A DNA stretch of 64,000 nucleotides, from NCBI GenBank assembly GCA_021442155.1, contig CM038221.1, positions 151,457,601 to 151,521,600 of the forward strand, written 5' to 3'. This document shows positions 11,039 through 21,816 of the stretch, in pieces. This DNA is from Cymbidium sinense. Taxonomy: Eukaryota; Streptophyta; Magnoliopsida; Asparagales; Orchidaceae. Positions within the stretch are counted from its first letter, which is position 1. Every line of letters starts with the position of its first letter. The translations under genes were made by a program, and so were the position numbers. The notes under the pieces were generated by a model. That model was not told the origin of the DNA. It saw nothing but the letters and a program-made list of their open reading frames with translations, and made no database searches.

Positions 11039-11488
11039 GTGGTTGTTCCTTCACTAACTCCACCCTTTCAGTCGAATGGAGAGATGGTGACTACTATTAT
11101 AGATATTCCAGATGACAGTACAGTGGCAGCAGTGGTAGAGGATCATTCCAGGATTGTTACCCCTATTACAGCTAGAATTAATCAGGGGTACCATTCTTCT
11201 AGTGAGTATAGTCCGCACGGGATTGACTCCCCAGCTTCAGCTGAGGTTCGGTGCCTCTCAGTTCATGATAGCAATCACATCGGTCAGCCCAAGCTATTTA
11301 TACATGCAGAGTTAGATCAATCTTTAGATGAGATAGTTGCACACTATTTTATGGAGAAAAAGGAGATCTTAGGGTATGCATGGTCTGATGAAGAAAGAGT
11401 CAGCTTCAATCCCAATGAAGATGACTTGATGGGGGATTCAACTGGCATATGCATGGTCGAGACTAGGGATTCTCTTCTTAGGGAGTAG
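11039..11488 (+). pseudogene. gag: gag N-terminal segment, acidic (element A)
   Basis: A 149-codon open stretch that joins the upstream frame to the gag core. It has no domain I recognise. It is acidic toward its end (FNPNEDDLMGDS) and has a possible amphipathic stretch near IVAHYFMEKKEI. Element B carries the matching region broken by stops around 33950-34330. After the stop at 11486 the same frame continues with a probable coiled-coil segment (LQDLLA..VSVLQK, ~11600-11640), also seen in B at 33644-33838 and typical of capsid precursors just before the core. Whether it belongs to gag or to a separate ORF1 cannot be decided here. Confidence 0.5.
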
Positions 11489-11688
11489 CAGGCCATGGAA
11501 GGAGATGAGGTTGATCAAGGAGCCACAATAAAATCAGCCCATCACCTCCAAATTCAATTAAGGCAGAAAGATAAACAGATTGTTAGGATGGCACATTAGT
11601 TGCAGGACTTGTTGGCAATAGTGTCAGTGCTTCAAAAGTAAGCCCTTTCAGCATCTTAGTATAAGTCTATGTTAGTCAGCCTGAACTA

Positions 11689-13000
11689 GTGCATGTCTTA
11701 GATCCAGTTAAGACTCTACCTCTCATTGAGCAAGGTAGCACTAGTCTGTATAGGAAGGTAGTAGATAATACCTCCATACAGAAAAAAGATCTGAAAACCA
11801 TGGTTGAGGAAGCCTTGGCTCAAGCCCGGGAAGGATCATCGGTCTCAAAGGGTAGAACCTACCCAGAGGAATTCGATGCTATCCAGTATCCCAAGGGTTT
11901 TGTTCTTCCTTCCTTCAAGAGCATCGATGGTAGTGAGAATCTGAGGCAGCATATAGCTTACTTTAGGGCCAGTTGCTGCAACACAGGTGGCAGCGATGCT
12001 TTACTCTTTAGACTCTTTGTCAGTAGCCTAGCGGGTATTACCTTTGATTGGTATGAACTTCAACGTCGAAGACATTTGTGAGTTAGAGCAACTCTTTATC
12101 AAGAGATTTGTTGGATCTCATCAAAGGGTTACTGTAGGTGATCTCGTTGCAGCCCAACAACACTCCGGTGAGTCACTTGTTGATTATATTCTTTGATGGC
12201 ATAACTTGAGTATGAAGTGTGAACCACAGCTGTCTGAACAATATACCATTGAGATTCTCTTGAAGAATATCCATGGCCCGGTCGACTTTATGCTTAAGGG
12301 CTTCACCATAAACACATTTGAGTAGCTAATCAATAAGGCGACCATGACCTCATTAGCCTCCACCTCCTTTTCCACCACCGAGGCAGCCATACCAGCCTCC
12401 ATGGCCAGCACAGCCACTGCCCCAGCCATACCACCAATAGCAGCGGCATGCATATCCTCCGCCAGGTAGCTACGGTTCACCTACTCTTTTAGATAAGTTA
12501 AACAAACCTTATTCTTTTAGGAGGGAGGTAATCAGAAAAATCTTTAAGAACCTCTTAAAGAAACCTAATTTTCAGCTATTCGAGGCTAGGAGACCGGAGG
12601 AAGTAAGTAAAAGTCATGATCCAAAATTTTTCCTTTACCATCGTATGCTAGGTCATGGTTTGGAGGATTGCTTTATATTTAAGGATTGGCTTGAACACAA
12701 TTTCAAGACTAGTGCTATCATTATCCCAAAGGAATACTTTGTGGAACAACCTTCCAGTTTCATTAGGGTAATCCTTGGGGATACTAGCGATCCTACCAAA
12801 ACCAAAGAAGGTTGGGACATCTCTTTATCTAAAACCTCTAAGAAAATAATCCAGAAGATCAAGAAGCTTTTCTTGCAAGTGCCTGAGTCAGCTCAAACCT
12901 CCAACACCAAGGAAGGTTTGCAAGTTGCCAGTGCCAACTCTAGGAAAGTGGGAGCTCAAAGAACAAGAGATGTGTCACCGGATAGCTCCTTATAGACCAA
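11689..13000 (+). pseudogene. gag: gag pseudogene (element A)
   Basis: Capsid precursor of a Ty3/gypsy element. The retrotransposon-gag core starts after YPEEFDAIQYPKGFVLP and contains GITFDWY; the following helix region (ELEQLFIKRFVG-like) is reached only after small deletions near 12057. The next part, in another frame, has a Pro/Gln/Tyr-rich linker (12355-12450, PPPPFPPP then QPYQPPW), then the motif KLNKPYSFRRE near 12500, shared with element B and, diverged, with C. A zinc-knuckle relative follows near 12635-12675 (YHRMLGHGLEDC, first Cys lost), then the conserved tail KTKEGWDISLSKTSKK. Several frameshifts and stops make it a pseudogene. A Met/Ala-rich frame on the opposite strand (12184-12480) is only the shadow of the Pro-rich linker. 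Confidence 0.8.
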
Positions 13001-13300
13001 CCGCTGGACTCCACCATCGTTGCTTCCACAAGTGACTTATTTCATTTCTACTAGTTATTCTATTTTTTTTGCTAGTAGAACTTTTGTATCAGGGGATAAG
13101 GGCATCAAATCTCTTACTCTGCTTACTCTACTTGACTTCTACTTTGTACCTCCAAATACTTCCAAGAAATTGAAGAATAAAGCTGATTTGAATTACATCT
13201 ATGTCTCTTCTGATGAGTTTTCTTCTTCTATTCCTAGTGATAACTCTTTAAGTCTAATAAACTATACTAATTTCAATCTTCCTCTTAAGAGTTGGATTTC
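13001..13300 (+). pseudogene. gag-PR spacer (element A)
   Basis: Degenerate spacer between gag and protease, rich in Ser and Lys codons, for example YIYVSSDEFSSSIPSDN near 13190-13240. Element B has the matching stretch, equally broken, at 31980-32290. No domain is recognised. Confidence 0.5.
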
Positions 13301-13925
13301 TAACTGAATATAAGTTCACCTCTTGAGATAGACTTAGAATCATCCAATTCTGAGAGCCCCATAAGAGAAGCTGTTGGTGAGCTTGAAGTACAGGTAGAAC
13401 TTGCCACCACCTTGCCTCCAGAGATTATCAAAGTTAACCTCCATAGTGGCAAGGTTCTACCTCCTAGGGCAGCACCTCTAGATGGAGGGAAACAAGTCAT
13501 TGGTACTGAAGATTGAGAAGCCCTTCCACAAGATCCTCCACCCTTGGATACGATTGTGGAAGACCAGCTGATAGTGGACTACAATGTCCTTTCACACCTT
13601 AGAAAGTTGCCATCTAAGCTAAGCATATATGATGCCCTTGTCTTATCCAAAGAGATGTGAGAATCACTAATCAAGGCCCTCCTTGATGCTGAAATATGCC
13701 TAACTTAGCTGACCGCTATAGGTGAGGAAGCACACTATACACGATAAGCCCAAGGGATCACCTTCACCAATGAAGACCTTCTATTGGGAGACTTGGAGCA
13801 CAACCATCCCCTATACATTACAGTCGACATGGATAGGGTTAAACTCGCCAGGGTTCTCGTGGATTTAGGTGCATCAGTAAATATTATTAGTCTAAAGTCC
13901 TTTTTCTATTCATAGATCGATATTA
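13301..13925 (+). pseudogene. pol: Retropepsin (PR) pseudogene, truncated (element A)
   Basis: Aspartic protease that would cut the polyprotein. Upstream is a segment with VKVNLHSGKVLPPRA-like sequence (~13430), then LEHNHPLYITVDMDR and the active-site strand ARVLVDLGASVNII. The catalytic Asp triplet reads DLG at 13862-13870 in place of D(S/T)G; elements B and C have DPG here. The frame is lost right after KSFF, and by 13930 the sequence has jumped into RT. Comparison with B, where PR and the RT active site are about 2 kb apart, shows that about 2 kb was deleted, removing the end of PR, the PR-RT linker and the RT fingers. Confidence 0.75.
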
Positions 13926-13929
13926 GTAA

Positions 13930-14240
13930 CTCATTCATCATCAGGTTGAATGCTACATTTATGATCTAGTAGTCAAAAGTAGAGAAAAGAAAGACCATCT
14001 CTTTGACTTGAGAGTAATTCTCGAATGGCTAAGATAATATAACCTTAAAATGAATCAAGTGTATTGAGTCACTTGTGGAAATTCTTGGTTTGTTCAACAG
14101 GGAATAGTAGATCCTAAAAAGATCAAAGTCATCATAGAAATGCCATCTTCTAAGAGTATAACTCAACTCAGATCTTTTTAAAGATGGTTGGCATATCAAA
14201 AATGCTTTATCTCAAACTTATCAGGGAGATGCAAGCCCTT
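13930..14240 (+). pseudogene. pol: RT remnant, C-terminal palm and thumb only (element A)
   Basis: Begins at the bases coding the HSSSG-like turn just before the active site. The catalytic YVDD of the other elements (62414, 44860 and 29413) reads YIYD here (13954-13965), so the first of the two metal-binding Asp residues is gone. Thumb sequence follows, with stops, including KIKVIIEMPSSKSITQLRSF near 14118-14180. The fingers and first palm half are missing by deletion. Not functional. Confidence 0.75.
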
Positions 14241-14640
14241 CTCAGCACTTGTCAAAAGGATGCCAAGTTCAAGTGGGATGGAAAGTGCCAGCATGCATTC
14301 AAAGAAATCAAAGAATACTTGGTGAAGTAGCCAGTTGTCACAGCCCCTATCCTGGGTAGGTCATTGATCCTTTACACTGCTGCATTGGATGACTCTCTCG
14401 ACACTCTATTGGCCCAAGCCAACGATGAGGTGAAGGAATGCGCACTCTACTACCTCAGCCATCTTCTGATTCTTGCTGAAGAAAACTATCCACCTATTAA
14501 GAAACATTGCCTAGCTTTGATCTTTGCATCTCAGAAGCTACGACATTACATGCTTTCTCATAAGGTGAACTTGATCTCCTAAACCAATCCACTACAGTAC
14601 CTCATGACATGACCAATGTTTTCTAGACATTTGGCTCATT
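14241..14640 (+). pseudogene. pol: RNase H domain remnant (element A)
   Basis: The ordinary Ty3-type RNase H that follows RT. A frameshift lies near 14260. From 14360 the frame reads LILYTAALDDSLDTLLAQAN, then ALYYLSHLL, then YPPIKKHCLALIFASQKLRHYM, all family signatures of this domain. In retroelements it removes the RNA strand of the RNA-DNA hybrid. The stretch ends in a stop at 14580, followed by a degenerate tether that links to the second RNase H. Confidence 0.8.
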
Positions 14641-15300
14641 GGTCCATGATACTCTCATAGTTTGATATCATAATTGTACCCCTCATTATGATAAAAGGTA
14701 AAGTGGATTTCTTAGCGACCCACTTCCTGATTCTCGCAGTGATGATCAATGAACAAATCATAAACTTAGGGGAGGCTGGCAACCGCCAATGAGAAATGTA
14801 TTTTGATTGTGTTGCTTCTTTTCTTAAAGGTGAATCACCATGATCTATTATCCTAAGAAAGGAAGGGGTAGGAATAGTTCTTTGAACTTCAAACCACGAT
14901 GTGATGAGATTGTCAAACTATCTTTTCAATCCCTGCACCAACAATGAAGCCAAGTATGAGGCTTTGATTGTCGGTCTGGAGTTAGCCATCACTATCAGTG
15001 TCAAGAGCATCAACATCTTTGGGGATTCTCAGTTGGTGATCAATCAGATTGTCGGGTCCTACCAGGTCCTCAAGCCTAAGCTTCATCATTACTATGAGTA
15101 TACCATGAAGCTATTGTCCCAGATTCCCGAAGTCACCATCTACAAGGTTCCCCGAGCATAGAATGCAGTAGTAGATTCCTTGGCCAAACTTGCCAAAGAG
15201 TTGGCATGTCTGGAAGATGAGTCCATTTCAATAAGGGTCTAAAATAGACAATTCTTATCCCTTATTAATTTAAAACTCATCGAGAGACTTTATCTTGAAG
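14641..15300 (+). pseudogene. pol: Second, archaeal-type RNase H (aRH) (element A)
   Basis: A second RNase H of the type found only in the Tat lineage among plant Ty3/gypsy elements. YFDCVASFLK (near 14800) carries the first acidic residue, NNEAKYEALIVGLE (near 14940) the Glu, GDSQLVINQIVGSY (near 15020) the second Asp, and a VPRA..NAVVDSLAKLAKEL-like segment the last. A stop replaces one codon at 15161, and others occur before 14890. After it comes the aRH-integrase spacer. The four acidic positions can still be read, but not in one open frame. Confidence 0.8.
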
Positions 15301-16563
15301 GGGAGGTTGTTGCCAAAATGAATAAGGAGTTGGATTGGAGGCAATAGTTCATAGATTATTTGAATACCGATAAACTACCTCAAGAGAAATCTCAAGCCCA
15401 TCAGGTGAAACCGAGAGCTCTTTCCTATGCTCTTGTTGATGACACCATGTACCATATCCTTTGACCAGATGTGGTTACGTTGTTTAGACAAACATGAACC
15501 CCGTGGCATTATAACCGAGGTGCATTCAGGCCTATGTGAAGCGCATAAGTCTAGTCTGAAGATGAAGTCAAAGATCAAAAGACTTGGATACTACTAGCTT
15601 TCTATGATCACGGATTGTATGGACGTAGCTAGGAGATGCCATCAATGTCAGGTGCATGGTGTGGTCCTCCACCAGCCACCCAACATTCTACGCCCTACAT
15701 TGGCTTCATGGCCATTTGAGTGTTGGGGTACCGACATTGTAGGTCTGATCGATCCTCCTTCTTCCAACGGGAATCGATTTATCTTAGCTGCTACTGATTA
15801 CTTTTCCAAGTGAGTGGAAGCCATCCCACTCGAGAGGTCATCTCACCATGTGCTTCAATTTTAGAACCATATCGTATATAGGTTTGGTGCCTCGATAAAT
15901 TATATCTCGATAATGGTAGCATTCAAAAGCTGAAGATCAACGCTTTAAGACACGATAGATTGGAGATACTCCACCATCTACTACCCCAGCGCTAATGATT
16001 TAGCAAAAGAATTCAACAAAATTCTCATCCAAATACTGAAGAAGACTCTTGATGATAATAAATGACAGCAGTATGAGCTGTTGGTTGAAGCCTTGTGGGC
16101 TTACCGCACCACACATCAACTCCGACCCAGTCTACCCTGTTTTCCTTAGTGTATGGGTCCGAAGCCATTCTTCCTTTAGAAGTTCAACTCCCGTCACTAA
16201 GGATAGCATTGGGTAGCAAGATCACTACCAAGTAGAATGTCAAGTTATGGTTAGAAGAGCTCGAAGGTTTGGAGGAAAGTTGCCTACGAGCGTGCCATAA
16301 CCTCGAGTTGTACAAGGCTAAAATGATTCAAGCTCACGACAAGCTGATCCACTCTAGGTCTTTTCGAGTAGGAGAACTTATGTTAGTACTAAGGAGACCA
16401 TTTTTTGCCCATCGAAAGATGGAGGCAAGTTTGAACCCACTTCGGAAGGCCCCTATGTCATAGAGAAGGCCTATCAAGGAGGATCTTATCAACTTATTGA
16501 TTATAAAGGGGAACACCGATGCTTCCAATTAATGGGCTCTATCTAAAGAAATATTACCCATGA
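15301..16563 (+). pseudogene. pol: Integrase pseudogene (element A)
   Basis: Inserts the DNA copy into the host genome. The zinc-binding part is near 15520-15660 (HSGLCEAHKS then RRCHQCQVHG, HHCC type). The catalytic core starts at WPFECWGTDIVG with the first Asp at 15733-15735; the second Asp region is frameshifted (DNG readable near 15912 in another frame), and AKEFNKILIQILKK supplies the Glu. The C-terminal part has TSEGPYVIEKAYQGGSYQL near 16440-16500. There is no chromodomain, in keeping with a non-chromovirus. The frame contains several stops. The end is placed at the ATTACCCATGA segment, which also ends pol in element D. Confidence 0.82.
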
Positions 16564-19278
16564 AATAAAACCTATTTGAAAATAATTCTTTAATAAAAGA
16601 ATAAAATATGATTCCATTCATCAAATCTTCTCTTCTTTCAAAGTGTTGTTTGCTTATCTTGCGAATTCGTCATGACGTGTTTAGGGTAAGTGTAAGAGTC
16701 CCCCAGTGGCATCCTATCTTCTTTTGCAACAAAAACACAATCTCCCGATGCTTTTAGAATAGGTGTAAGAGAGCCCAAGAGGCATCCTATTTCGATTAAC
16801 ATAACTAAGTTAGGTGTGAGAGAACCCAAGCAACATCCTTTCTTAGTGGAAATTCTTATTATCATCCGTAGAATCATTTCAAAATTCCCAAGTGTGTTTT
16901 AAGGTAGGTGTAAGAGTCCCCTAGAGGCATCTTATTCCTTTTAACACATGCACAAAGCATAAATACAAATCTTTTATCTGAAGCTATTTGATGTGGGAGC
17001 AAGCTACTTGTGGCACTCACTCATTAGTTGCTCTAGGTCGGGTCTACGTGCTACCTCACTAGTATGTCACCCCAGTGGTCAATTGTTGAAAGGTGTGAGT
17101 CCCCACGCTTTCTTCCTAACTTGACTATTGCAAACCAATGAGTGACTTGTTATTATGGTATGCTTCATTGCCCAACCAGTAAGCTACCTCATGATTGACT
17201 TCGCTTAAGAAGATATGAGTCCTCGTGCTTTCTTCTTGAACTAGCCATCATATTCTAACTAGGTTGAGTATATTTGAGGTTTAGGATAAGTCCCCCAGAC
17301 ACTTCTTTCCTCTTGAATACTTTTGAGTTGATCTAAATCCCCCAGTGGAATTCACTCAGTAGTCACACTAGGTTGGATAGCACCTGTCGAGCTGAAGAGA
17401 GACTGTCCCAACAGTCAGTTCTTCTAAGGAAGATGTGAATCCCCGAGCTTTTTTCCTAGGCTGATTGCTGCAAATTGATGAGCACCTCAGGTTGGTTGAT
17501 GTTCGCTATGCTGACAGTGACTTACCCGATGAGTACACCACTCTTGGCAGATATGAGTCCCCGTGCTTTCTCCTTGAGTTGGACATCGAATGCCTATTGA
17601 ATTTATGACTAGCCATATCATTTTCTCCAGGGTGTTGGATTAAGCTTTTACCGGACCCATCCCTTGTGGGCACTCTATTTAGATCAAGTCCTTTGCAACC
17701 CCATTTAGACACTACAGAGGTTACTTTTGGATTGGATAATTCCCTTTCTAGTAGTGATCGCAGTGGTTGAAAAATTTGTTCAGTGGATGTGTAAATTCTC
17801 TCTTGGTTCAATAAATCTGAGATAGGTCTAGGATGATATAAGCTCCTTCTCAGTTTGATCCCTCACAAACTAACAGGGTCCACGATAAAATAAATAACTA
17901 AAATAAAATAAACAAACAAAATTAATTCACTTATGGATTAGGATTTCAAGCCCTCCTAACCCAACCTACTCAAGATAAACCCAACCCTAAGCTTCAGTGG
18001 TTCAATCTATTTTTCCACAAGGGTTACCTCCATTTGAAAGATATAAGACTATGACACATTCTTTCTAGAATGATTATTGCAAATTGATGGGAAGCCTCAA
18101 GTCAGGTTTGATTTATTGCCCAAAGCAACCGATCACCCCAGTGGTCTTTTATAGTGGAAGATGTGAGTCCCTGAGCTTTCTTCCCTTTAATTGATCATTG
18201 CAAACTGAAAGGCACTCCATTGGTTGGATAGTTCTCCCATCGGGAAGCAACTCCCTTTGGTTGAAATTTGAGAGTCTAGCTTCTATAAGCTCCTTCTGTG
18301 ATCCATCAAAACCAATGAAATCCATCAAAATAAACAAAATTAAAAATGAAATTAATCTTGACTATCTTTGAGTTGATCGAAGTCCCCTAGTGGCAACTAA
18401 TCACCCCAGTGGTTTCTTGTCTCTAGAAGATATGAATCCTTATTGTTTCTTCTTAAGACTTGACCATTATGTACCAATAGGCACTTCTCCTCAGTCAGAT
18501 AGTCCTACATTATGGTTGGTATACTATCCCTTCAAATTGGTAAATCTGAGTTAGGTCTAGGCTTCCATGGCCTCTACTCAGTACAGTTCATCGCAAACCT
18601 ATGGGATCCATCATAATCAAAATAAAAAAATAAAATTAAAAATGAAATCAATCTTGACTATCTTTGAGTTGATCTAAGTCCCCTAGTGGCATTCACTAGT
18701 CAGGTTGGGTTCAATCTGCCTTCGATAGATTACCCCAACAACTGACTCTTACCTTGGAGGATGTAAGTCTACTACGCTTTCTTCCTAGTACAGCTGCTGC
18801 ATACCGAAAGGCATCCCTTTGGTTAGTTAGTCCTACTACTTACTTAGTAGACTACCCCTTTGGATTGGTAAATTTGAATTAGGGTTTAGCCTCCATGGCT
18901 CCTATTCAGTACAACCCATTGCAAACTAATAGGGTTTATTTAAAAATTCAAACCTACAAATTTGAAACAAAGTTAACCCTCTTCCCCAGTGGAGATCTCT
19001 CCCTAATGAGATTCAAATCAAATCCAACCTTTCATCTCCTTGTAGATGACTTGAACCTGCTTCCCTAGTGAAGATTCACACTCTATCCCTTAGTGGATTT
19101 CTTCCCTCTCTTATGTCTTGGACATAAGTAGAGCCACATTGCACTATGCTCTGGATTTCTTCTCTTCCTTGGGTTAGGGACATATAGCTTCTATTAGTGC
19201 TTGTGATCTTTCGATGTTGTTGATCATTTTGGTCAACACCAATACGTGTGGTGTTCTGTCCACACCACACCACGCCTT
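16564..19278 (+). repeat. 3' UTR with diverged tandem repeats (element A)
   Basis: No integrase-distal gene and no env-like frame. Two repeat types fill the space. Type 1: GTGTAAGAGTCCCCCAGTGG-like units near 16686, 16760, 16812 and 16903. Type 2: AGATGTGAGTCCCC with GCTTTCTTCCT and ATTGCAAACTGA, near 17097, 17213, 17410, 17549, 18036, 18158, 18425 and 18757. CCCCAGTGG or CCCTAGTGG recurs about nine times. Hypervariable tandem repeats in this position are an established trait of Tat elements. I find no polypurine tract just before the LTR at 19279. Confidence 0.75.
18983..18994 (+). other. PBS-complementary motif in 3' UTR (element A)
   Basis: TCCCCAGTGGAG is the exact reverse complement of 12 bases of the family's PBS (see 37891-37909) and so equals the matching stretch of the primer tRNA's 3' end. 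It lies 285 bases before the 3' LTR. Element D has a 13-base match at the corresponding place. Confidence 0.5.
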
Positions 19279-19730
19279 TGTTGACCTCATTTTTTAGAAT
19301 GAGCTCAACACCTCCATCTTAGACTTAGGATTCCTCTTAGACTTTAAGAGTTCTTAGTCTTAAGACACATCTAGTGATTAGTGGACACTCTCACCTAGCC
19401 TAGAAGACTTAGAAGAGTTAGCCATAGAATAGGTCATGCCTTAGGGGTGTTAGGAAATCCTCCTACCCTTTAGCTTAAACCATTCCTCACTTTCCTTCTT
19501 TCAAGTCAAACTCCAAATCAATTATATTTGATTTTATCAAAATCCAAATCAATTCCATGAATCAATTCCATGATTCAATTCTATGATTGAAATCCATGAT
19601 TGAAAGCCACGATCAAAATCCATCAAAAATCTCTAAATCAAAATTTCCTAAGCCCTTAACCCTTTCTTAAGGACTTAGCCAAAATCATGAGCTAAACCTA
19701 TTCAAATCTTTGAAATTTTTTCATGGTCCA

Positions 19731-20430
19731 TTTATAATCTCATTTATATTCACATATATAAATAAAATATAAATTCAAATCAATCAAATCAAATTTAAAA
19801 TTCCAAAACAATTCATGAAAATTTCCTAAAATTCCTTTAATTTTCCATTAAAGGACTTAGCCAAAATCAACTCCAAATCTTGAACAAACCTATTAAAATC
19901 CATGGGATTTTCTTAAAACCTATTTATATTCTCATTTATATAAATGAAATATAAATATAAATCAATCCAATCAAAGGCAGAAATTAAATTCCAAATTTAA
20001 AATGCTTGAAATTCCTTTAAATCCTTTAATTTTTCATTAATGGATTTAACCTAAACCTTGATCAAACCACTTCAAACTGATGGGACTTTATCAAAATCAA
20101 TTTATATTCTCATTTATGTTCTCATATATAAATGAAATATAAATATACATCAATCAAATCCAAGTCAAAAATTAAATTTCAAATTAAAAATTCAGTTAAA
20201 TCCTTTAAATTTTCTTTAATGGATTTAACTTCAAATCATGATTAAACTCTTTCAAATCCTTGAAATTTTCTCATGATCAATTTATATTATCATTTATATT
20301 CACATATAGAAATGGAATATAAATTCAAACAATCAAATGGCACTTCAAATCTCAAACTCAAATCAACTCAAAATCAAATCTAAGTCTTTCAAGTCAAAAT
20401 CTTGAACTTAGCCAAAACCATCTCAAATCA
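19731..20430 (+). repeat. ~180-bp tandem repeats with AT palindromes, start of U3
   Basis: Four units with palindromes at 19731, 19921, 20101 and 20281 (spacing 190, 180 and 180). Each has CTCATTTATATT then ATATATAAATGAAATATAAA, followed by AAATTCCTTTAAT-like sequence and GGACTTAGCC. Element B has four units (near 41641, 41820, 42000 and 42158) and element D two (56297 and 56473), so copy number varies within the family. Confidence 0.7.
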
Positions 20431-20679
20431 AGCCAAACTCTTGATTTTATCTCATGGTTCAATCAATCCTACAATCATGAGCTCATACATAAATCCAAAC
20501 CTCAATCCTTCAATCAAAACCCAAATAAAAAATCAAACCCAAAACTCCTTCATATTCTTCCTTTGAATATAAGATTTTCAAATGGATCAAAATCCATTTG
20601 ACTTCAAACCACTTGTAAATGGATTTATATTTCAATCATAAATCCATATACAAGATCAATCAACTTCAAATCAAGCTTT

Positions 20680-21480
20680 GACCAAGCCATTTGACCCACT
20701 TAGGCTCACTTGACCCAAAGTTAAAGTACCCTTATGAGCCAACTTTTGATCCTAACCAAATTGGATTGAACCAAACTCAAAAAATCATCATGGGATGATC
20801 AATCAATCAAATTGGGTCAAACTAAGTCAAACCTAAGGGTTGACTAAGTCAACACTTAACCCAAAATGAAACCTAACATAGCCAAATCCATGATCACCAA
20901 ATTGATTGAAACCTTGATCCAAGTTCACTCATGACTATGTTTGAACTTGACCAAGTCAACCTTTGAGCCTAACCTATTTGGCCCATTTGACCATTTTGAC
21001 CTAAAGGCCAAAATGTGTCAAAACTTGATCTAAGCCAAATTGATTGAAACCAATGGGTCAAGTCCATCCAAATCACTTGTGGAACTTGACCAAAGCCTCT
21101 GGCCAACTAGACCCAAGCTAGCCCAATTGACCTTAGACCCAACATGGCCTAAAGGGGTCATGTTGAGCCAAAATTGAACCTAGCTCAAATTGATTGAAAA
21201 CAAAGATATCAATCCACTCCATATGACCAACTAAACCCAAACCTACTCTTGTCTTAACCAAAATAGGTCAAATGAGTCAAATAGGTCAACTTGACCCATT
21301 TGACCTAAATGGGTCATATGAGCCAAAACCAAATATATACCAAATTGAACCAAACCAAAGGTACCAAAATAATTCAAATGATCATATGAACTTGACCCAA
21401 CCCTTGGTTTGACCCAATTTGATATATTGGTCGACTTGACCCAAGTTGACCCATTTTGACCTAAATGGGTCAACATGAGC
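20680..21480 (+). promoter_or_regulatory. W-box-dense region of U3 (element A 3' LTR)
   Basis: The same TTGACC/GGTCAA-rich stretch as at 420-1260, with cores such as TTGACCCA, AGTCAACC and GGGTCAA repeated every few tens of bases. It lies just upstream of the TATA site at 21801. Confidence 0.5.
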
Positions 21481-21792
21481 CAAACCCTATCAAATAGATT
21501 CCAAATCCATTAAAACTTGGCCCAACCTATTTCTCAACATACCAAACATACCCAAATTGAAAAAAATAGCTTATCCCCCAAGGGCATAGAATAAACTTTG
21601 GTTTAGCCCATGGGTATTTTGGTCATGCACTCATCACAATTACTTGAGGCTCTCCTAAAACCTCAAGGGACCTAGTGATGAGTGATGCACCCAACCCAAT
21701 AGGTTTGAGTCAACCCATTTGGCCCATGGACCAAACCTGACCCATAGGCATGGATCAAAATGACAAGCTTGTGCTCGGCCATCCGATTGCCA

Positions 21793-21816
21793 AAGGGGGA
21801 GATATACTCCCTAATT
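21793..21816 (+). promoter_or_regulatory. TATA box within a palindrome (element A 3' LTR)
   Basis: AAGGGGGAG, then ATATA, then CTCCCTAATT. It matches the TATA palindrome in the other three LTRs. Transcription from here would run rightward through the rest of the LTR and into element B antisense to its pol. Confidence 0.55.

Noticed and set aside
12184..12480. Met/Ala-rich open frame on the minus strand
   Set aside because: It is the complement of the Pro/Gln/Tyr-rich gag linker, which aligns in frame with KLNKPYSF downstream.
16564..19278. Possible env-like gene between integrase and 3' LTR, as in Athila elements
   Set aside because: The region consists of short diverged tandem repeats with no long frame and no membrane segment; the same is true at 56973-59765.
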